DNA of 64,000 bases from Pseudomonas maioricensis (GTDB taxonomy: Bacteria; Pseudomonadota; Gammaproteobacteria; Pseudomonadales; Pseudomonadaceae): contig NZ_LOHG01000001.1 of assembly GCF_022790535.1 (NCBI RefSeq), positions 351,402 to 415,401 of the forward strand, read 5' to 3'. The stretch's first letter is position 1; every line of letters starts with the position of its first letter. Below the pieces are notes generated by a model that was not told the origin of the DNA, made no database searches, and saw only the letters and a list, made by a program, of their open reading frames with translations. The position numbers and the translations under genes are program-made. Of the stretch, positions 45,686 to 55,295 are shown in pieces.

Positions 45686-46939
45686 TCAGCTATAAACCGG
45701 GAAATCGGAACACAGGGCTGCAACCTGACTGGCGACATTGGCTTCGACGTCGGCATCACCGAGGTTGTCGAGAATGTCGCAGATCCAGCCAGCCAGCGTG
45801 ATGCATTGGGTGACTTTGAAGCCGCGGGTGGTGACGGCGGGTGTGCCGATACGCAGGCCCGAAGTCACGAATGGGGATTGCGGGTCGTTCGGTACGGAGT
45901 TCTTGTTGACGGTGATGTGCGCACGGCCCAGAGCGGCGTCGGCGTCTTTGCCGGTCAGACCCTGACGGATCAGGCTGACCAGGAACAGGTGGTTGTCAGT
46001 ACCGCCGGAGACCACGTCATAGCCACGGTCGATGAACACTTGCGCCATGGCTTGGGCGTTATCGATCACTTGCTGTTGATACGCCTTGAACTCCGGCTCC
46101 ATTGCTTCCTTGAAGCACACAGCCTTGGCGGCGATCACGTGCATCAACGGGCCGCCCTGACCACCGGGGAATACTGCCGAGTTGAGTTTCTTCTCGATCT
46201 CTTCGTTGGCCTTGGCGAGGATCAGGCCACCGCGTGGGCCGCGCAGGGTTTTGTGAGTCGTAGTGGTCACGACGTCTGCGTACGGCAGTGGGTTCGGGTA
46301 CAGACCGGCAGCGACCAGTCCTGCAACGTGGGCCATGTCGACAAACAGGTAAGCGCCGACCTTGTCAGCGATTGCCCGGAAGCGCGGGAAGTCGAGGGTT
46401 TTCGAATAGGCCGAGAAACCGGCGATGATCATTTTTGGCTTGGATTCGACGGCGATGCGCTCGACTTCGTCGTAATCGATCAGGCCGGTATTGGTGTCGA
46501 TGCCGTACTGCACCGCGTTGTAGAGCTTGCCGGAGAAGCTGACTTTGGCGCCGTGGGTCAAGTGACCACCGTGGGCCAGGCTCATGCCGAGAACGGTATC
46601 GCCAGCTTGCAGCAATGCCAGATAAACCGCGGCGTTGGCCGAACTGCCGGAGTGCGGCTGCACGTTGGCGTAGTCAGCGCCGAACAGTTGCTTGGCGCGC
46701 TCGATGGCGAGCACTTCAACTTTATCCACATGCTCACAACCGCCGTAGTAGCGCTTGCCCGGATACCCTTCGGCGTATTTGTTGGTCAGGCCGCTGCCTT
46801 GAGCTTCCATCACGCGCTGGCTGGTGTAGTTCTCCGAGGCGATCAGCTCGATGTGATCTTCCTGACGCTGCTCTTCGGCATTCATCGCGGCCAGCAGTGC
46901 ATCGTCATAGCCTTGGATTTGGTCATTCTTGCTGAACAT
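45686..46939 (-). CDS. glyA: Serine hydroxymethyltransferase
   Basis: PLP enzyme interconverting serine and glycine with THF, 417 residues. The PLP-lysine motif [17 protein letters not shown] lies near residues 220-236. [16 protein letters not shown] and [14 protein letters not shown] are diagnostic. It heads the sox operon and would turn glycine from sarcosine into serine using the methylene-THF made by sarcosine oxidase. Pseudomonas often have a second glyA elsewhere; this is the sox-linked copy. Confidence 0.97.
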   Translation of the reverse strand: MFSKNDQIQGYDDALLAAMNAEEQRQEDHIELIASENYTSQRVMEAQGSGLTNKYAEGYPGKRYYGGCEHVDKVEVLAIERAKQLFGADYANVQPHSGSSANAAVYLALLQAGDTVLGMSLAHGGHLTHGAKVSFSGKLYNAVQYGIDTNTGLIDYDEVERIAVESKPKMIIAGFSAYSKTLDFPRFRAIADKVGAYLFVDMAHVAGLVAAGLYPNPLPYADVVTTTTHKTLRGPRGGLILAKANEEIEKKLNSAVFPGGQGGPLMHVIAAKAVCFKEAMEPEFKAYQQQVIDNAQAMAQVFIDRGYDVVSGGTDNHLFLVSLIRQGLTGKDADAALGRAHITVNKNSVPNDPQSPFVTSGLRIGTPAVTTRGFKVTQCITLAGWICDILDNLGDADVEANVASQVAALCSDFPVYS

Positions 46940-47106
46940 CGCGGTTCTCCCAGCGGCGGCGTCGCGCCTGACTTATCGGTAGAGCCGCAGCATCTAAGCA
47001 GGGCCCTTTGACAGCGATACTAGGGCCGGACCAAAGACGCCAAATGCCTGCGCACGCCACACAAAGGTGCGTTTACGACATGCCGCCAGGAAAGGTCGCA
47101 ATCCCT

Positions 47107-47178
47107 TGTAGGAGCTGCCGAAGGCTGCGAACGCATTTCCATAGGCCAATGTCTTCGCAGCCTTCGGCAGCTCCTACA
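47107..47178. repeat. Palindromic repeat, GTAGGAGCTGCCGAAGGCTG family
   Basis: Second copy of the family seen at 35930; arms are perfect over 25 bp. It lies between glyA (start side) and alaC. Confidence 0.9.
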
Positions 47179-47194
47179 CAAATACGGCACAAAC

Positions 47195-47224
47195 AAAAAT
47201 CCCCCGGGGATGCCGGGGGATTTT
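47195..47224 (-). terminator. Intrinsic terminator of alaC
   Basis: AAAATCCCCCGG and CCGGGGGATTTT form a 12-bp stem with a 5-nt loop, followed on the minus strand by a T-run, about 19 bp after the alaC stop. Confidence 0.9.
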
Positions 47225-47242
47225 ATGCCGCTAATGTCGCAA

Positions 47243-48463
47243 TCAGACCACTGCTTTTGCGGGCAACTGCCCATCCGCCCGGAACATGCCGCGAATACCA
47301 CGCACGGCCTGGCGTATCCGGTCCTGATTCTCGATCAGCGCGAATCGCACATGATCGTCGCCGTACTCACCAAAACCGACACCCGGTGAAACACAGACCT
47401 TGGCTTCGGCGAGCAGCTTCTTGGCGAATTCCAGCGAACCAAGGTGGGCGTAGGCGGGCGGAATTTTGGCCCAGACGTACATAGACGCTTTTGGATTCTC
47501 GACCATCCAGCCCAGTTCATGCAGGCCTTTGACCAGCACGTTACGACGCTGGCGATACTGCTCGGCAATATCGAGCACGCATTGCTGATCGCCTTCCAGT
47601 GCAGCAATGGCCGCAACCTGCAGCGGGGTGAACGTGCCGTAGTCGTGGTAGCTCTTGATCCGCGCCAGAGCGTTGACCAACTCCGGGTTGCCGACCATGA
47701 AGCCGATCCTCCAGCCCGCCATGTTGTAGCTTTTGGACAGGGTGAAAAACTCGACCGCGATGTCTTTGGCGCCCGGCACCTGCATGATCGACGGAGCTTT
47801 CCAGCCGTCGTAGACGATGTCGGCGTAGGCCAGATCGTGAACCACGAGAACGTCGTACTGTTTGGCTAGCGCAACCACGCGTTCGAAGAAGTCCAGCTCC
47901 ACGCACTGCGCTGTCGGGTTGGACGGGAAACCGAGGATCATCATTTTCGGTTTCGGGATCGAGCCACGGATGGCTTTTTCCAGCTCGGCGAAGAAGTCCA
48001 CACCTGGGATCAGTGGGACCGAACGCACTTGAGCGCCAGCAATCACGGCACCGTAGATGTGAATCGGATAGCTCGGGTTTGGCACCAGCACCGTGTCGCC
48101 TTGATCGAGGGTGGCGAGCATCAAGTGCGCCAGACCTTCCTTCGAACCAATGGTTACGATGGCCTCTTCTTCCGGGTCGATATCGACGTCGTAGCGTTTT
48201 TTGTACCAGTTGGAAATCGCCCGACGCAGACGCGGGATGCCACGCGAAGTCGAGTAGCCGTGAGTGTCTTCACGCTGGGCAACGGTAACGAGTTTTTCGA
48301 CGATGTGCGGTGGAGTTGGCCCGTCGGGGTTGCCCATGCTCAAGTCGATGATGTCTTCACCACGGCGGCGAGCGGCCATTTTCAGCTCGGCGGTGATATT
48401 AAAGACGTACGGGGGGAGTCGATCGATCCGCGCAAAGCGGCGCGGCGAAGGTAGGTCTGCCAT
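47243..48463 (-). CDS. alaC: Alanine transaminase AlaC
   Basis: Class I PLP aminotransferase making alanine from pyruvate and glutamate. The 406-residue product is very similar to E. coli AlaC throughout: [40 protein letters not shown] at the N-terminus, [15 protein letters not shown], and the PLP-lysine region [21 protein letters not shown] near residues 232-252. I chose the ATG at 48463 (MADLPSPRR); an in-frame start 17 codons upstream ([10 protein letters not shown]) is possible but not conserved in relatives I know. Confidence 0.93.
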   Translation of the reverse strand: MADLPSPRRFARIDRLPPYVFNITAELKMAARRRGEDIIDLSMGNPDGPTPPHIVEKLVTVAQREDTHGYSTSRGIPRLRRAISNWYKKRYDVDIDPEEEAIVTIGSKEGLAHLMLATLDQGDTVLVPNPSYPIHIYGAVIAGAQVRSVPLIPGVDFFAELEKAIRGSIPKPKMMILGFPSNPTAQCVELDFFERVVALAKQYDVLVVHDLAYADIVYDGWKAPSIMQVPGAKDIAVEFFTLSKSYNMAGWRIGFMVGNPELVNALARIKSYHDYGTFTPLQVAAIAALEGDQQCVLDIAEQYRQRRNVLVKGLHELGWMVENPKASMYVWAKIPPAYAHLGSLEFAKKLLAEAKVCVSPGVGFGEYGDDHVRFALIENQDRIRQAVRGIRGMFRADGQLPAKAVV

Positions 48464-48599
48464 GGAGGCCTCAGATACGTAAGCGCCCGGAACCGTCCGA
48501 GCGACGTTGGCCACTGCGGTGGCCTGGGCGAAAGATAATCGAGCGCTGACAGCTTGTCCAGCCAGGCCGCACCGCCTGTCAGGAATAAGGGAAAACCTG

Positions 48600-48677
48600 T
48601 TACTTCTTACAGTTGGCAGGTGAGCAGAACAGGTTCTGAATAGCTTCGTCGACGGTAGTGTTTTTTAAGTTGGCCAT
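48600..48677 (-). CDS. Putative 25-residue peptide, unrecognised
   Basis: A short frame ATG-to-TAA encodes [20 protein letters not shown] ending ANCKK, with two cysteines and a charged tail. No clear ribosome-binding site precedes it. It is divergent from the 73-residue gene at 48708, and both lie in a patch of lower GC than the surroundings. The residue composition looks protein-like, but so short a frame may be chance. I do not recognise it. Confidence 0.3.
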   Translation of the reverse strand: MANLKNTTVDEAIQNLFCSPANCKK

Positions 48678-48707
48678 GAGATTTTTAACATTAATTGGAG
48701 AAACGAA

Positions 48708-48929
48708 ATGGCTTCTATATCCGAAGTGAAAGTCCAGGATGTTGACGGCGCGGAGGTCCCCGGACTGCCGCAGTTCGATTTCTACGACGCGCTACCCTTG
48801 ATGAATCCGGGAGATAGGTTGATGTATTCCAACCCTCTGAGATTTTACGAGATTGTATATAAGCTGTTTGAAGTTATGCAGGATGGCAAGTTGAGGCTGA
48901 CTATTGCGATCCAGCCGACTGGGAACTAA
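48708..48929 (+). CDS. Hypothetical small protein (73 residues)
   Basis: The product begins MASISEVKVQDVDGAEVPGL and contains NPGDRLMYSNPLRFYEIVYK near residues 35-54. It is mildly acidic, without a signal peptide or membrane segment, and has no motif I can place. GGAGA lies 9 nt upstream of the ATG, which makes translation credible. Codon use and base composition are more AT-rich than the neighbours alaC and the TraX gene, hinting at recent acquisition. Function unknown. Confidence 0.6.
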   Translation: MASISEVKVQDVDGAEVPGLPQFDFYDALPLMNPGDRLMYSNPLRFYEIVYKLFEVMQDGKLRLTIAIQPTGN

Positions 48930-49042
48930 GAGACCCTACAGCGACCTGTCTTGGGGTCAGCGCTACGATGTTGGGAGCTGACCTTCAGGTTGCGTGAGTT
49001 TTTTCTGTGCTCATTGCTGTTTTAAGATGTGTAGACATAACG

Positions 49043-49789
49043 CTAGGAAAATAGACTTAGTTTTAGGCCCAACAACACCAGAAAATGCACCGGATAAATC
49101 GCGTAGGCCCAACGCCGCATCGGTTTGACTGGGAAGCTCAAACGACGGCGCAGCAGGGCCAGCCCGAGCATGGGCGCGATCAGGCAGGCAACTAGCGAGC
49201 CAATCGAGATCGGATCGCCCCACGCTGCGCCCGCGAACATTTGCGGCCAGGCGTTGCCCGCCACGCAGATAGCGCCCGGCACCAGCGCGAGCCAAAGAGG
49301 GCGACGCAGCACCAAAAGCAGCGTCAGCGGCAATAGCGTGCCAAAGAATCCGAACATCAAATATTTGTGGAATAAAGCGGCGATCAGCAGCGAACCAAGC
49401 GCCATAACTCGGGTAACCGGCAATCGGTGTCGCCAGCCCTGGGCGATCAGCAGGCCGAGAACCAGCGTCGGCAAGACATTCAGCGTGTGAACGTCATCCG
49501 CCATGTACAGCCGATAGGGGAGCTCGGCCAGTACAGCGAACAAGAGCATCCAGCCCAGATAACGCCACTGCACTTTGGGGTCAGGAAACAGCGCGGACTT
49601 GCGCCCCAGATTTGCCGCGATCGCCAGGCAAAACCAAGGGAAGGCGAACCGTCCAGGCACGTACAGCACATCTATCGACCAACCGACATAGCGCAAATGG
49701 TCAAGTACCATGGCCAGCATCGCCAGCCACTTGAGCAGGTCCAGCGCCTTGTCGCGTCCGGGCAGGTAAGGCGGGTTCGATAGATCCAT
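49043..49789 (-). CDS. TraX family membrane protein
   Basis: The 248-residue product has about eight hydrophobic spans and the TraX pattern: ALDLLKWLAMLAMVLDHLRYVG near residues 15-36, AFPWFCLAIAANL near 48-60, LAELPYRLYM near 87-96, LNVLPTLVLGLL near 102-113 and a C-terminal YAIYPVHFLVLLGLKL. F-plasmid TraX acetylates pilin, but chromosomal relatives are widespread, probably O-acyltransferase-like, with unknown substrates. No other conjugation gene is present, so a transfer role is unlikely. Confidence 0.85.
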   Translation of the reverse strand: MDLSNPPYLPGRDKALDLLKWLAMLAMVLDHLRYVGWSIDVLYVPGRFAFPWFCLAIAANLGRKSALFPDPKVQWRYLGWMLLFAVLAELPYRLYMADDVHTLNVLPTLVLGLLIAQGWRHRLPVTRVMALGSLLIAALFHKYLMFGFFGTLLPLTLLLVLRRPLWLALVPGAICVAGNAWPQMFAGAAWGDPISIGSLVACLIAPMLGLALLRRRLSFPVKPMRRWAYAIYPVHFLVLLGLKLSLFS

Positions 49790-49813
49790 ATCTCTCCGGG
49801 AATAGGGGGGGGC

Positions 49814-49901
49814 GTTGGAGCGAGGCTTGTCCGCGAATCAGGCACCTCGATACAGCAGATACACCGCATTATCGTTCTTCGCGGGCAGGCCTCGCTCCAA
49901 C
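49814..49901. repeat. REP pair, degenerate (GTTGGAGCGAGGCTTGTCCG)
   Basis: Arms GTTGGAGCGAGGCTTG...CGCGAA and TTCGCGGGCAGGCCTCGCTC, with the tips changed to GTTGG/CCAAC. It lies between divergent TraX and ltaE starts. Confidence 0.8.
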
Positions 49902-49963
49902 GGTTTTGCTGCGATGCGATCTTCGCTACAGTGCGCAGCATAATCAATGACAAGGATTCGGCC

Positions 49964-51004
49964 ATGACCGATAAAAGCCAGCAGTTTGCCAGTGATAACT
50001 ATTCGGGCATCTGTCCTGAAGCCTGGGCTGCGATGGAACAGGCTAACCACGGCCACCAGCGCGCTTACGGCGATGACGAATGGACCGCGCGCGCCTCTGA
50101 TCAATTCCGTAAATTATTTGAAACCGATTGCGAAGTATTTTTTGCCTTCAACGGTACGGCCGCCAACTCCCTGGCGCTGTCGTCGCTGTGCCAGAGCTAT
50201 CACAGCGTTATCTGTTCGGAAACGGCCCACGTCGAAACTGACGAGTGCGGCGCTCCGGAGTTCTTCTCCAACGGCTCCAAACTGCTCACTGCACGCAGCG
50301 AACAGGGCAAGCTGACGCCGCAATCAATCCGCGAAGTGGCGCTCAAGCGTCAGGATATTCACTACCCCAAACCTCGTGTCGTGACCCTCACTCAGGCTAC
50401 GGAAGTGGGCAGTGTTTACCAGCCGGACGAGCTCAAGGCGATCAGTGCGACCTGCAAGGAGCTCAACCTCAACCTGCACATGGACGGCGCGCGTTTCTCC
50501 AATGCCTGTGCGTTTCTGGAGTGTTCACCGGCCGAGCTGACCTGGAAGTCCGGTGTCGACGTGCTGTGCTTTGGCGGCACCAAGAACGGTATGGCGGTCG
50601 GTGAGGCCATCCTGTTCTTCAACCACAAGCTGGCTGAAGATTTTGACTACCGCTGCAAGCAGGCCGGGCAACTGGCGTCGAAAATGCGCTTCCTTTCTGC
50701 GCCGTGGGTCGGCCTGCTGGAAGGCGATGCGTGGCTCAAGCATGCTCGTCACGCCAACCATTGCGCGCAACTGCTGGCGTCGCTGGTTCAGGACATCCCG
50801 GGCGTTGAACTGATGTTCCCGGTGCAGGCCAATGGTGTGTTCCTGCAATTGTCAGAACCTGCCATCGCAGCACTGACGGCTAAAGGCTGGCGCTTCTATA
50901 CCTTCATCGGCAACGGCGGTGCACGCTTCATGTGCTCGTGGGACACCGAGGAAGAGCGCGTGCGCGAGCTGGCGGCGGATATCCGCTTGGTGATGGGGGC
51001 TTAA
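49964..51004 (+). CDS. ltaE: Low-specificity L-threonine aldolase
   Basis: PLP enzyme cleaving L-threonine or L-allo-threonine to glycine and acetaldehyde, 346 residues, the length of the P. putida enzyme. The PLP-lysine lies in VLCFGGTKNGMAVGEAILFF near residues 198-217. NLHMDGARFSNACAFL near 166-181 binds the cofactor. I chose the ATG at 49964 (MTDKSQQFASDNYSG), with AAGGA upstream. It fits the glycine/serine/one-carbon theme of the region. Confidence 0.93.
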   Translation: MTDKSQQFASDNYSGICPEAWAAMEQANHGHQRAYGDDEWTARASDQFRKLFETDCEVFFAFNGTAANSLALSSLCQSYHSVICSETAHVETDECGAPEFFSNGSKLLTARSEQGKLTPQSIREVALKRQDIHYPKPRVVTLTQATEVGSVYQPDELKAISATCKELNLNLHMDGARFSNACAFLECSPAELTWKSGVDVLCFGGTKNGMAVGEAILFFNHKLAEDFDYRCKQAGQLASKMRFLSAPWVGLLEGDAWLKHARHANHCAQLLASLVQDIPGVELMFPVQANGVFLQLSEPAIAALTAKGWRFYTFIGNGGARFMCSWDTEEERVRELAADIRLVMGA

Positions 51005-51030
51005 CGCAAGAACTCAGTTGGAATGAAACC

Positions 51031-51118
51031 TGTGGGAGCTGAGCTTGCTCGCGATAAGGCTGGATCCGGTTCACCTTAGATCGCGTTGCCCTTATCGCGA
51101 GCAAGCTTGGCTCCCACA
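51031..51118. repeat. REP pair (GTGGGAGCTGAGCTTGCTCG type)
   Basis: Arms TGTGGGAGCTGAGCTTGCTC and GCGAGCAAGCTTGGCTCCCA around a spacer with AAGGCTGG/CCTT ends. It lies between convergent ltaE and zapA. Confidence 0.88.
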
Positions 51119-51149
51119 TGGAGCCCGCATTTCAAATTTGAATCAGGGT

Positions 51150-51452
51150 TTAGCCCTGCGCGATCGTTCTGGAAATCGCATCCACCGTTGCATCGACCTG
51201 CTCCCGGCAGCGGTCTAGTTCCAGTTGGTGCTGCTGTTTCATGTCGATTTGCTGCGAGCACAGGTTCAAGGCCGCCAGTACCAGCAAACGGTCGCCGATC
51301 AGGGTCGGGTATTTGCGTTTGGTATCGGCCAGCGATGCGCGGAGCAATGCGGTGGCTTGCTGCAAGGTTTGCTCTTCACCGGCAGGCGCTTTGATCGAAT
51401 AGTCGTTGCCGAGAATCGAAACGACTGTTACCCCGTTTCTGTCAGTGCTCAT
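51150..51452 (-). CDS. Cell division protein ZapA, divergent paralogue
   Basis: ZapA proteins stabilise FtsZ rings. The 100-residue product has the N-terminal ZapA strand region VTVVSILGNDYSIKAPAGEEQTLQQATALL near residues 8-37, DRLLVLAALNLCSQQI near 55-70, and a C-terminal helix. It differs from the usual Pseudomonas ZapA that sits beside ygfB/ygfA and 6S RNA, none of which are here, so it is probably a second paralogue. It overlaps the coiled-coil gene upstream by 4 bp. Confidence 0.78.
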   Translation of the reverse strand: MSTDRNGVTVVSILGNDYSIKAPAGEEQTLQQATALLRASLADTKRKYPTLIGDRLLVLAALNLCSQQIDMKQQHQLELDRCREQVDATVDAISRTIAQG

Positions 51453-51682
51453 GCGCTGACCGCGCTTGCGCTGGTCGCACGGTCAACAAGGGCTTGAATG
51501 CGCGCTGCAGTGGCGCCTTGTTTCTCTTCCTGCTCCATCAGGCTCAGTTGCAGACTGTCGTTGTCATCCCTGGCTTGGGCCAGCTCTGTGCTGAGCTGAG
51601 TGTTCGTGTTCTGCAACTGCTGGTTCTGTTGCACCAGGTCAGTGACAAGTTGTTCCAACTGGCTAAGGGATGCTTCCAACAT
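51449..51682 (-). CDS. Small coiled-coil protein (TIGR02449/ZapB-like)
   Basis: The 77-residue product is almost entirely a predicted coiled coil: LSQLEQLVTDLVQQNQQLQNTNTQLSTELAQARDDNDSLQLSL shows heptad leucines from residue 5 to about 48. Its stop overlaps the zapA start (ATGA). The pairing of a ZapA with a short coiled coil resembles the ZapA-ZapB system, but homology to ZapB itself cannot be claimed from sequence alone. A ZapA-partner role is inference. Confidence 0.65.
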   Translation of the reverse strand: MLEASLSQLEQLVTDLVQQNQQLQNTNTQLSTELAQARDDNDSLQLSLMEQEEKQGATAARIQALVDRATSASAVSA

Positions 51683-52010
51683 TTTGATTTCTCAAGCAAA
51701 TTTCAACGGGCGCACACCTTAAAGAAAAGTCACTGCGCATACCAGTTAAGCCACTTAAATAACGGCGTTTTGGCGCGCTGGCGTCCTCCCTGAAGGCAAG
51801 TGCATAAACAGGCCCTGTTGACTGTGATTTACCGATCTGGTTCCTGCTGCTCGTCAGTCCGTGCCGAACGAAGAAATATGCGGGCTTCGAAATTGTCGAG
51901 TTTTCAGGGCTAGCCCCCGTAAACGTTGCCTTTCAATGACTTACATGGCCCTCTGCCGCATTTTAAAAAGACTGCGACTTTCTGCCGCGTCTTCATTGAT
52001 ACAGCTCACC
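51683..52010. other. Intergenic stretch without recognised features
   Basis: About 330 bp between the divergent coiled-coil gene and the chemoreceptor promoter. No ORF with a credible start, REP, terminator or known RNA was seen. Confidence 0.5.
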
Positions 52011-52037
52011 TCAAGACTTTGGCTTGCCGACCGATAG
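52011..52037 (+). promoter_or_regulatory. Sigma-28 (FliA) promoter of the chemoreceptor gene
   Basis: TCAAGACT (52011-52018), an 11-bp spacer and ACCGATAG (52030-52037) fit the flagellar sigma consensus TCAAGTTT-N11-GCCGATAA with four mismatches and exact spacing. Chemoreceptor genes are usual FliA targets. Confidence 0.75.
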
Positions 52038-52104
52038 GCATGTAATCGCAAGCGCTTCAAATCTCCTATCCACAAGGAAAGCTCCTCCTCTTCTGGAAAC
52101 AAAC

Positions 52105-53730
52105 ATGTCATTACGAACAATGAATATCGCGCCACGCGCGTTCCTCGGATTTGCCTTGATTGGCACCCTTATGCTGATTCTTGGTGTATTTGCGCTGATG
52201 CAAATGAGCAAGATCCGCACCGCAGGCGATCAGGTTGCGCAAAACAGCGTACCCAGTATTCAGAGCCTGAACGGCCTGACCGTGGCGGGTATTCGCATGC
52301 GGGTTTTATCCTACCGTCTGCTGACCAATCGCGAGCCTGACGTACAGGACAAGACCATCGAGCTGTTCGCTGTCCGTAACAAGCAGATCAGCGACGCTCA
52401 GGTCGTCTATGAAAAGTTGATCGAGTCCCCGGAAGAGAAAGCAGCCTACGGCGAGTTCGTGCAGTTGCTGGCTCAATATCGCCAGATTGAGGCGCGCGTC
52501 ATCAGCTTGAGCCGTGCAGGTAAAGTTGAGGAGATGGCCAAACTGCTCAACGGAGAATCCGCTGCCAACTCTGACCAGATGAACGTTGTTCTGGCCAGGC
52601 TTGCAGACCTCAATACCAAGCAATTGACCACGACTAACCAAGCGGCAGCCGATGAGTACTCATCGGCGTTCAATCTTGTCGTGGGTCTACTGATTATCGC
52701 TACAATCCTGACCATGCTGTTCGCCTGGTTGCTGACCAAGAGCATTACGTTGCCGATCAGCTCTGCGCTTGAAGCGGCAGAGACCATCGCCGAGGGCAAT
52801 CTGACTCGCCCGATCAAAGTCGATGGCACAGACGAAGCCGGTCGTTTGCTGGCTGCCATGCAGAAAATGCAGGAAAAGCTGCGAGACACATTGTCCCGTA
52901 TTTCCGGTTCCGCCACTCAGTTGGCTTCTGCTGCTGAAGAGCTGAACGCGGTCACCGACGAGAGCGCTCGTGGGCTCTCGAAACAGAACAACGAAATTGA
53001 ACAAGCGGCCACTGCTGTCAACGAGATGACCAGCGCCGTGGAAGAAGTGGCGCGTAACGCGGTCAGTACTTCCGAAGCCTCGAAAAACGCCACTGCGTCG
53101 GCGGGCGATGGTCGTGATCTGGTTCAGGAAACAGTGAATGCAATCGAGCGCATGAGCGGTGATGTGCAAAGCACTGCGGACCTGATCGGTAATCTGGCTG
53201 AGGAGTCCCGTGACATCGGCAAAGTGCTTGATGTGATTCGCGGTCTCGCCGACCAGACCAACCTGCTGGCCCTCAACGCCGCCATTGAAGCTGCGCGTGC
53301 AGGTGAAGCCGGGCGTGGTTTTGCGGTAGTGGCTGATGAAGTGCGTGCACTGGCGCATCGCACTCAGCAGTCGACCAGCGAAATCGAGCGCATGATCGGC
53401 AGCATTCAAGGTGGCACCGAACAAGCGGTCAGCTCAATGCGCAACAGTACCGAGCGGGCCGAGTCGACCCTGAATATCGCCAAAGGCGCAGGCTTGGCGC
53501 TGGACACCATCAATACCGCCGTCGTGGAAATCAACGAGCGCAACCTGGTAATTGCCAGTGCCGCAGAAGAGCAGGCTCAAGTCGCGCGTGAAGTGGACCG
53601 CAACCTGGTCAACATCCGCGACCTGTCGGCCCAGTCTTCCGACGGCGCTGCGCAAACCAGCGCTGCAAGTGGTGAGCTGACGCGTCTGGCGGTTGACCTG
53701 AACAGCATGGTTTCACGGTTTAGTTTGTAA
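52105..53730 (+). CDS. Methyl-accepting chemotaxis protein (4HB-type sensor)
   Basis: The 541-residue product has an N-terminal membrane helix ([21 protein letters not shown], residues about 13-33), a periplasmic four-helix-bundle-like sensor of about 160 residues, a second helix ([20 protein letters not shown], about 192-211), a HAMP domain ([24 protein letters not shown]) and the signalling domain, whose hairpin tip is [21 protein letters not shown]. The ligand is unknown; the neighbouring gbc genes suggest quaternary amines, but that is a guess. It ends FSL without a CheB/CheR-binding pentapeptide. I chose the ATG at 52105. Confidence 0.92.
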   Translation: MSLRTMNIAPRAFLGFALIGTLMLILGVFALMQMSKIRTAGDQVAQNSVPSIQSLNGLTVAGIRMRVLSYRLLTNREPDVQDKTIELFAVRNKQISDAQVVYEKLIESPEEKAAYGEFVQLLAQYRQIEARVISLSRAGKVEEMAKLLNGESAANSDQMNVVLARLADLNTKQLTTTNQAAADEYSSAFNLVVGLLIIATILTMLFAWLLTKSITLPISSALEAAETIAEGNLTRPIKVDGTDEAGRLLAAMQKMQEKLRDTLSRISGSATQLASAAEELNAVTDESARGLSKQNNEIEQAATAVNEMTSAVEEVARNAVSTSEASKNATASAGDGRDLVQETVNAIERMSGDVQSTADLIGNLAEESRDIGKVLDVIRGLADQTNLLALNAAIEAARAGEAGRGFAVVADEVRALAHRTQQSTSEIERMIGSIQGGTEQAVSSMRNSTERAESTLNIAKGAGLALDTINTAVVEINERNLVIASAAEEQAQVAREVDRNLVNIRDLSAQSSDGAAQTSAASGELTRLAVDLNSMVSRFSL

Positions 53731-53765
53731 GGACTGCACCGCTCTCCTGACGTAATCAGATTCAA

Positions 53766-53854
53766 TGTGGGAGCGGTGCTTGCCCGCGATAGGGTTTCGG
53801 TGATCTACAGATAAAATTGCAGTGCCCTTATCGCGGGCAAGCACCGCTCCCACA
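53766..53854. repeat. REP pair (GTGGGAGCGGTGCTTGCCCG type)
   Basis: Perfect arms over 25 bp, like the pair at 2764, between convergent mcp and gbcB. Confidence 0.9.
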
Positions 53855-53876
53855 GGGTCTGTATTTTCCCTAAGAA

Positions 53877-54977
53877 TCAATACTCGATCCGCACATCCCC
53901 CTTCGGAATGCTGCAGCACGACAGGATGTAGCCTTCGGCTTCGTCTTCTTCGGTGATCCCGCCGTTGTGCTCCATGTCCACTTCGCCGCTCAGTTTCATT
54001 ACCTTGCAGGTCCCGCAGATGCCCATGCCACAGGCTTTGGGGATCATCAGGCCGAGCTTGGCGGCGGCGGCGTGGACGGTTTCGCCCGGTGCCACACGAA
54101 TGCTCTTGCCGGTGTCGGTGAATTCCACCTGATGCAGATCCGAGGCATCGACTTCAGGCGCTTCAGCGGCGATTTCGGCTTGTTCCACAGCATCGGCACG
54201 CGCTTCGGGAGGTGTCGCGCCGAACGATTCCTCATGGTATTGCGCCATGTTGAAGCCGTTGGCTTCCAGCAGGCGTTTGACGGCCGTCATGTACGGTGTA
54301 GGGCCGCAGCAGAACACCTCGCGTTCCATGAAGTCCGGCACCATCAACTCAAGCATCTTCTGGTTCAGATACCCGCGATAACCGGCCCATGGCTCACCCA
54401 GACCATGCTTCTCGCAGATCAGGTGCAGGCTGAAGTTATCAATCCGCGACGCCATGTGTTCCAGCTCACGGTGATAAATGATGTCTTTTGGCGAGCGGGC
54501 GCTGTGTACGAACACCATGTCGACGTTGGCGTTGGTGTCGTAGAACCAGCGCGCCATGGACATCACCGGCGTGATGCCGACGCCGCCACTCAGGTAGAGG
54601 ATTTTCGGGTTCGGGTAGTCAATGGCGTTGAAAAGCCCGACCGGACCGTGCACCGCCAACTCCTGACCTTCATGCAGGGTGTCATGCAGGTAGTTGGACA
54701 CCTTGCCACCGGGTACGCGCTTGATCGTCACCGAAAAGCTGTAAGGCACCGAAGGCGAACTGGAAATGGTGTAAGAGCGCATCACCGGCACGCCTTCGAT
54801 TTCAAGCTCCAGGGTCACGAACTGCCCTGGCTTGAAGAAGAACATGATCGGCTGGTCCGCCATGAAGCAGAACGTGCGTACATCCCAGGTTTCCTGGATC
54901 ACCTTGACCACGCGCACCAGGTGACGGCCGTTGGCCCATGTCTGGGTATTTACCGGGCTCAGGAAGCTTTGGGACAT
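53877..54977 (-). CDS. gbcB: Glycine betaine monooxygenase reductase GbcB
   Basis: NADH-dependent flavin/2Fe-2S reductase that feeds electrons to GbcA, 366 residues. The FAD-binding barrel has RSYTISSSP near residue 74, the NAD-binding domain has LSGGVGITPVMSMARWF near 130-146, and the C-terminal plant-type ferredoxin domain holds the cluster cysteines in CGMGICGTCKVMKLSGE near 318-334 and ILSCC at the end. I chose the ATG at 54977 (MSQSFLSPVN). It is divergent from gbcA. Confidence 0.93.
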   Translation of the reverse strand: MSQSFLSPVNTQTWANGRHLVRVVKVIQETWDVRTFCFMADQPIMFFFKPGQFVTLELEIEGVPVMRSYTISSSPSVPYSFSVTIKRVPGGKVSNYLHDTLHEGQELAVHGPVGLFNAIDYPNPKILYLSGGVGITPVMSMARWFYDTNANVDMVFVHSARSPKDIIYHRELEHMASRIDNFSLHLICEKHGLGEPWAGYRGYLNQKMLELMVPDFMEREVFCCGPTPYMTAVKRLLEANGFNMAQYHEESFGATPPEARADAVEQAEIAAEAPEVDASDLHQVEFTDTGKSIRVAPGETVHAAAAKLGLMIPKACGMGICGTCKVMKLSGEVDMEHNGGITEEDEAEGYILSCCSIPKGDVRIEY

Positions 54978-55260
54978 GCTCAATCTCCACGGCCGACTAC
55001 CGGCCTCATGATGCGAATTCTGCGTAAGGCGCAGGACACCCACTTACCTGCCAGCGACATCGGCGTACTTATCGCGACCAGCCCCTGACTACCTGTGTTA
55101 GCGCGTCGGAAACGGATTCGGCCATGTCGCCCATGGATAAGGTCAAGTCTGCGCCGAACTCCACACTCGTCACTAAATGTTTGTCAAAAAGCATGAGCGC
55201 CAAAACAACCGTCGCCTTGCGTGCCAACCGCCACAAAGAACCGTATTAGCCACATTCGCC

Positions 55261-55279
55261 GACCATAAACCGTATGGTC
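55261..55279 (+). promoter_or_regulatory. Inverted repeat just upstream of gbcA
   Basis: GACCATA-AACCG-TATGGTC is a perfect 7-bp inverted repeat ending 16 bp before the gbcA ATG. It could be an operator or a hairpin in the mRNA leader. GbdR normally activates gbcA, but I cannot match this to its site. Confidence 0.45.
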
Positions 55280-55295
55280 ATGAGGACTTCAAAAG

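Noticed and set aside
49043..49789. Evidence of an integrated conjugative element from the TraX-family gene
   Set aside because: No other transfer, integrase or mobilisation gene is nearby, and chromosomal TraX relatives are common.
51020..51150. 6S RNA gene downstream of zapA
   Set aside because: The gap is only about 145 bp and is filled by a REP pair; no 180-nt 6S-like structure fits.
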